Part shown: positions 43,809 through 47,599 of the stretch, in pieces
Layout: every line of letters begins with the position of its first letter
Numbering within the stretch: position 1 is the stretch's first letter
Assembly: GCA_003140595.1 (NCBI GenBank)
Contig: PLKG01000162.1
Coordinates: forward strand, 1-47,599
Source of the DNA: Acidimicrobiaceae bacterium
GTDB lineage: Bacteria > Actinomycetota > Acidimicrobiia > Acidimicrobiales > Bog-793
Reading direction: 5' to 3'
Length of the DNA stretch: 47,599 nucleotides
Translations under genes and position numbers: made by a program
The notes under the pieces: generated by a model
The model's input: the letters and a program-made list of their open reading frames with translations, nothing else
Databases searched by the model: none
Told to the model about the DNA's origin: nothing

Positions 43809-45203
43809 CTAGTCCCTTACGGCCCGAGCGAAACGCTTGAAGTTGCCGATGAGGCGGTCGACGTCGGAGCTGTCGTGCTGGACCGAGACGAGCCACTGCT
43901 CGGTCTTGCCCCAGGGAGGGAGGAAGACGCCACCGTTGTGCTGGATCAGCCAATGGGCGTGGTTGTACCTGTCGTCGATCTCGAGGAAGTCGCGGTAGTC
44001 ATGTACCGGCTCAATCGAGAAGGTGACGCAACCCTTCGCCCCGATCGAGACGACGTGAGCAGGCAGCCCTGCCTCGATGATCACTTCTCCGAGCGCCTCG
44101 TCGATCTGAGCGCGAAGAGCCCCGATCTTCTCGTAGGCCTCCTCGGTCACCACCTCTTCGAGCATGGCACGGCCAGCGGCGACCGAAAGCGGGTTCCCGT
44201 TGAAGGTCCCGACCATGTTGTAGATGCCGTTGGCGACAAAGCTCATGACCTCTTTGGTGCCTCCCACAGCGCCAAAACAAAGACCGCCACCGATCGCCTT
44301 TGCCAAACAGACGATGTCCGGTGTCGTCCCGAAAGCCGCTGTGGCTCCGCCGGGTCCGACTGTGAGACCGGTCTTTACCTCGTCGAAGGTGAGCAACGCC
44401 CCGTGCTTGTGGAGCAGCTCCTTCAAGCCGGCCAGGTAGCCCTCGACCGGCATGATTATGCCTGCGTTCATCATGATCGGTTCAATGATCATTCCGGCAA
44501 TCTGACCGGGGTACTCCTCGAGCAGTCGCCTAACGCTCTCGAGGCTGTTGAACGAGGCGATCTTCGTCAGAGCCAAGAAAGCCTCCGGGATGCCCGTACT
44601 CGCCGGAGCCCCGACGGGTCGGTCGGCAGGGCCGATGACGTCCGCCTCGGGTGTGACCGACACCTGCACCGAGTCGTGGTGGCCGTGGTAGCAACCCTCG
44701 ACCTTGATTATCAAGTCCCGACCAGTGATCGCCCGCATGAGATGCACGGCGTCCATGGTCGACTCCGTGCCCGAGTTGGTGAAACGCCACAAAGGCAGGT
44801 CAAAACGACTCGCCAACTCTTCGGCCACGACGATCGCGTCCTCCGTCGGCTGGGCGAAGTGAGTGCCCCGCACGACCCGGCCGCGTACAGCCTCTACGAT
44901 CGCCGGGTGGGCATGGCCAGCCAGACCCGCACCGTAGCCACCGTGCATGTCGACGTACTCGGTGCCGTCGACGTCGTAGATCTTCGAACCGATGCCGTGG
45001 CTGATCCACACCGTCTGCGGGCGTGTTATCTGCCAGCTCGAGGTCACCCCGCCTGCTAGCGCGTGGACCGCTCGTTCGCTCAGCTGACGTGATCGGGGCT
45101 GACGATCGAGGAAGATCCGCTCCTGCTCGGCAACTACCGCCTCCAGCCGCCTGTCGACCTCCTTGCTGGTCGCTCGCGTGGACTTGGGCAATTGGACTGC
45201 CAT
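43809..45203 (-). CDS. Class III PLP aminotransferase (glutamate-1-semialdehyde aminomutase-like)
   Basis: The 464-residue protein belongs to the GSAM-like class III aminotransferases. The PLP lysine lies in CLAKAIGGGLC near residue 310, the cofactor aspartate in LLTFDEVKTG near 280, and NSGTESTMDAVHLMRAITGR near 150 binds phosphate. HemL itself is typically 430 residues and part of the heme pathway; nothing here supports that role, so I do not call it hemL. ATG 45203 follows ACGGAGCG and gives a better start than 45248. The product may act on a different amino-acid-like substrate. Confidence 0.88.
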   Translation of the reverse strand: MAVQLPKSTRATSKEVDRRLEAVVAEQERIFLDRQPRSRQLSERAVHALAGGVTSSWQITRPQTVWISHGIGSKIYDVDGTEYVDMHGGYGAGLAGHAHPAIVEAVRGRVVRGTHFAQPTEDAIVVAEELASRFDLPLWRFTNSGTESTMDAVHLMRAITGRDLIIKVEGCYHGHHDSVQVSVTPEADVIGPADRPVGAPASTGIPEAFLALTKIASFNSLESVRRLLEEYPGQIAGMIIEPIMMNAGIIMPVEGYLAGLKELLHKHGALLTFDEVKTGLTVGPGGATAAFGTTPDIVCLAKAIGGGLCFGAVGGTKEVMSFVANGIYNMVGTFNGNPLSVAAGRAMLEEVVTEEAYEKIGALRAQIDEALGEVIIEAGLPAHVVSIGAKGCVTFSIEPVHDYRDFLEIDDRYNHAHWLIQHNGGVFLPPWGKTEQWLVSVQHDSSDVDRLIGNFKRFARAVRD

Positions 45204-45530
45204 TGCTATCGCTCCGTTCGGGCAGCACCGGTGTCCGTCCGGCGCCACCTCTCAGCTCTGTTGACTGGACGCCCGGCCTCGATCGACCACGGCTTGCCCA
45301 CTGCCTGCTGCACAGCTCGCGGCCTCGAGCACGTGGATGGCGTGTTCTGCACCGAATCTGAGCCTACTGTGCCAGAGGGGTTCTGGACTCTCGAGATTTG
45401 GCGAGACGGGTCCGCCGGCCTTTAGGAGTCCAGGTCGATTCGGCTCGGTGAGCCACCATGACTGCGGGTATATGTCCGTTGTGAAGTAGATTCTGGGGGT
45501 CGTGAGATCGACAATTCGCTTGGAAATGCT
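45204..45530. other. Intergenic region, aminotransferase / PAS-LuxR
   Basis: This 327 bp region lies between divergent genes. It holds a small inverted repeat CCAGA-GGGGT-TCTGG (45372-45386) but no convincing promoter or gene. A stop in the PAS-LuxR frame at 45459 limits how far upstream that gene could start. Confidence 0.4.
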
Positions 45531-47396
45531 TTGGATCCCCTGAACAGGGACAGAGTTGTCTTCGAGCACCGACTCTTGGCCGGTTTGCTCGAGGACCTGC
45601 CCGACGTTGTGATCGTCCTTGACCTGCAAGGAGGACTGCGGTGGGGAAACCACGCGGCCGAGCGATTGTTCGGTCGGTCGCTCCATGACTCGATCGGACT
45701 GCCTGGACTCGAGCTGGTCCACCCTGAGGACTTAGAGCTTGTCCTACGGTCGCTGACGAGTGTGCAGAGCAAGGAGACAGGCACGCTCATCGAGGTTCGG
45801 GCAAAGACCGTCACAGGATGGCGGCTTCTAGAGGTTATCGGCTCGCCCGTCAACTGGTTCGACGACCAAGCAGTTCTCTTCAGCCTTAGGGACTTGACCG
45901 AACGACGGCGCTTTGAGGTCGCCCGCAACGAGGAGGCCCGCCTCCGGTCCCTCGTGCAGAACGTGGCGACGGTCACGATGTTGGTCTCGGCGACGGGACT
46001 GGTGGAGTCGGTCTCCGGTGCCCTCAGCCGATTGCTGGGGCACGATCCGGAGCTCGTAGAACAGCGGCCCCTCGCAGAGCTCGTAAGCGAATCTGATCGA
46101 GACGCCCTTCGAGGCGCGTTCCAACGCGCCTCGCTCGGGGCCTCTGCTTCGAACCCGGTGATGGTCACCGTGCGGCTGCTCCGCCATGCAAGCACCGAGA
46201 CGGTGCCGTTTGAGCTCTCACTGGTCAATCTGCTCGATGATCCGACCGTCGGTGGGTTCGTGGTCTCCGCTCACGACATCACAGCACGGCTCGCCGCCGA
46301 ACTGGAGCTGCGCCAAACACTGTCGATGCTCACCGCGACGCTCGAGTCCACCGCCGACGGTATTCTCGTTGTCGATAATTCCGGCCGGGTTTCGAGCTTC
46401 AACAGTCGATTTGCCGAAATGTGGCGATTGCCCGAGTCAATTCTCGCGGCACGCGACGATGCCGCAACCATTTCATTCGTCCTGGACCAGTTGACGAGCC
46501 CCGAGGCCTTTCAAGCCAAGATCGACTACCTGTACGCCAACCTCGAGGCAGAGATCAGCGACACACTTGAGTTCAAAGACGGTCGGGTGTTCGAGCGATA
46601 CTCCAGGCCACAACGCGTGGACGGCATCGCCGTCGGGCGAGTGTGGAACTTCCGCGACGTGACTGAACGCAGGCGCACAGAGGAGGACCTGCGCGAGAGC
46701 GAACAGCAATTCCGTCAGGTCTTCAATCAAGGACCGCTCGGAATTGCCGTCGTCGACCTCGATTCGCGGGTTCTCGATGCGAATCGCGCGCTGTGCCGCT
46801 TCGTGGGACGTACGAAGGACGAGCTCCTCGGTACGACTTTCTCCTACCTCGCCCACCCGGAGGATAAGGACAAGGAGTCCGAACTAGCCCGGCAGATGTC
46901 CGAGGAGCTGATCTTCGGCTATAGGACAGAAACGCGCTTCGTCAACGACGTCGGTGAGGTGGTCTTCGCAAGCGTGACAGCTTCTGTTATCCGGGGTGAG
47001 AGTGGCGCGCCGATCTACGGATTGCGCATCGTGGAAGACACTACGAAACGCAAGCGCCTCGAACGCGAGCTGGTTGCGCACGCGACGACCGCGGGCAAGC
47101 TCCTCGCTAGCTTCACGCCGCGCGAGATCGAAGTCCTCACACTCCTGTGTGACGGTTTCACTGCCCTGAAGATGGCCGAGAGCCTCTCGCTGTCTGTGCG
47201 GACCGTCGAATCGCATCTCGCAAACAGCTACAGAAAGCTCGGAGTTCGCACCAAGGAGGACGCTGCTGCTGAGTTTGCGCGCTTGACAATGGCGGTCACC
47301 GATCTCAAGAAAGGGCTCCCAGCGAGCGCCTCGGGTGACGAGTACGCAAAAGAAATCAGTACATTACTGGGGACATTTCAGTACGGCGAAGCCTAA
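45531..47396 (+). CDS. PAS x4 - LuxR-type HTH transcriptional regulator
   Basis: The 621-residue protein has four PAS-like modules at about 15-125, 135-255, 265-380 and 395-510, then a GerE/LuxR helix-turn-helix near 527-585 with TPREIEVLTLLCDGF and SVRTVESHLANSYRKLGV. It has no receiver or kinase domain, so signals are probably sensed directly by PAS ligands or partner proteins. The only usable start is TTG 45531; no ATG or GTG lies between it and the upstream in-frame stop at 45459. It likely controls nearby genes, including the one beginning at 47479, by inference only. Confidence 0.9.
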   Translation: MDPLNRDRVVFEHRLLAGLLEDLPDVVIVLDLQGGLRWGNHAAERLFGRSLHDSIGLPGLELVHPEDLELVLRSLTSVQSKETGTLIEVRAKTVTGWRLLEVIGSPVNWFDDQAVLFSLRDLTERRRFEVARNEEARLRSLVQNVATVTMLVSATGLVESVSGALSRLLGHDPELVEQRPLAELVSESDRDALRGAFQRASLGASASNPVMVTVRLLRHASTETVPFELSLVNLLDDPTVGGFVVSAHDITARLAAELELRQTLSMLTATLESTADGILVVDNSGRVSSFNSRFAEMWRLPESILAARDDAATISFVLDQLTSPEAFQAKIDYLYANLEAEISDTLEFKDGRVFERYSRPQRVDGIAVGRVWNFRDVTERRRTEEDLRESEQQFRQVFNQGPLGIAVVDLDSRVLDANRALCRFVGRTKDELLGTTFSYLAHPEDKDKESELARQMSEELIFGYRTETRFVNDVGEVVFASVTASVIRGESGAPIYGLRIVEDTTKRKRLERELVAHATTAGKLLASFTPREIEVLTLLCDGFTALKMAESLSLSVRTVESHLANSYRKLGVRTKEDAAAEFARLTMAVTDLKKGLPASASGDEYAKEISTLLGTFQYGEA

Positions 47397-47478
47397 AGCG
47401 CTTGATACTCCCGTCGACATAACCAGGGTCAGCGTTTCGCGAAGAGGCGCTCAGTAGCTGGGAACGGGAGGTCCGTTG

Positions 47479-47599
47479 ATGTCTGGGACAGATTCGGGAG
47501 ACACGGTTGGCTCGCGTCGTGCCGATAGACAGCGCAAGCCCCGGGTCCCATGGGCTCGCAAGACGAAGGTAGTAAGCGCCGTAGTCGGTGCCCTGCTCG
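47479..47599 (+). CDS. Partial ORF, N-terminus of a probable membrane protein
   Basis: ATG 47479 is preceded by GGGAGGTCC. The 40 visible residues begin with a polar, basic stretch (RRADRQRKPRVPWARKTKV) and turn hydrophobic (VVSAVVGALL) at the window edge, as in a cytoplasmic tail followed by a membrane helix or signal anchor. The gene continues outside the window and its function cannot be told. Confidence 0.6.
   Translation, partial: MSGTDSGDTVGSRRADRQRKPRVPWARKTKVVSAVVGALL

Noticed and set aside
43638-45059. 473-residue plus-strand ORF opposite the class III aminotransferase
   Set aside because: Antisense to an intact enzyme; no recognisable domains.
1-47599. CRISPR arrays, IS elements, phage or att sites
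   Set aside because: No spaced direct repeats, transposase or integrase motifs were seen on either strand.

Overview
The window is high-GC, densely packed chromosomal DNA. Gene content points to an actinobacterium: a wax ester/diacylglycerol acyltransferase, a DUF3052-like protein, an acyl-ACP desaturase, DinB-like TIGR03086/TIGR03083 proteins, a Ku/LigD end-joining locus and many GTG starts. A member of the Acidimicrobiia or a relative would fit, but I cannot fix the taxon from sequence alone. I see no IS element, prophage, CRISPR array or rRNA. One partial tRNA-Gly (GCC) lies at the left edge.

Layout. 1-5.1 kb: tRNA-Gly, WS/DGAT and dut (minus), orn (plus), a patatin-like lipase (minus), then a DUF3052-like gene overlapping a PhzF-family gene. 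5.1-11 kb: a Kdp potassium-pump operon with a 27-residue membrane micropeptide, kdpF, kdpA, kdpB and kdpC chained by 1-4 bp overlaps, then a KdpD that lacks its kinase half. 11.3-20.2 kb: rsgA, a soluble acyl-ACP desaturase, a translationally coupled GT4/six-hairpin-like/GH130 cassette, a decayed GH130-like tail, a CDA-fold deaminase and proS. 20.3-23.2 kb: an ArsR-SRPBCC-DinB-like triple fusion with a palindrome at its start, a double-VOC protein and a TIGR03083-like protein. 23.2-27.8 kb: end joining, with Ku divergent from an operon of a hypothetical gene, LigD PE-ligase (with an apparent frameshift near its 5' end), a separate LigD polymerase and a small alpha/beta hydrolase. 27.8-32.3 kb: a tandem YbjQ protein, moaA, a hypothetical gene, and a sulfite-oxidase-fold molybdoenzyme paired with a flavin reductase. 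32.5-40.7 kb: GNAT, MFS, a SHOCT membrane protein, a DMFase-beta-like lipoprotein, DegV divergent from a TetR regulator across two matching palindromes, a DHA2 exporter and a small MscS channel. 40.8-47.6 kb: a four-PAS GGDEF/EAL protein, a GSAM-type aminotransferase, a four-PAS LuxR protein and the start of one more gene.

How the genes work together. Kdp is a complete pump with an incomplete sensor and no KdpE here. moaA supplies an early step of the cofactor needed by the molybdoenzyme 2 kb away. Ku and the two LigD parts make a full NHEJ set. The GT4/GH130 cassette probably makes or remodels a mannose-type glycan, and the nearby GH130 tail suggests an older, larger locus. The most useful leads are the LigD frameshift, the GH130 remnant in frame with the deaminase, the triple-fusion regulator, the kinase-less KdpD, and the twin operators between DegV and TetR. 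I did not find a clearly undescribed multi-gene system.
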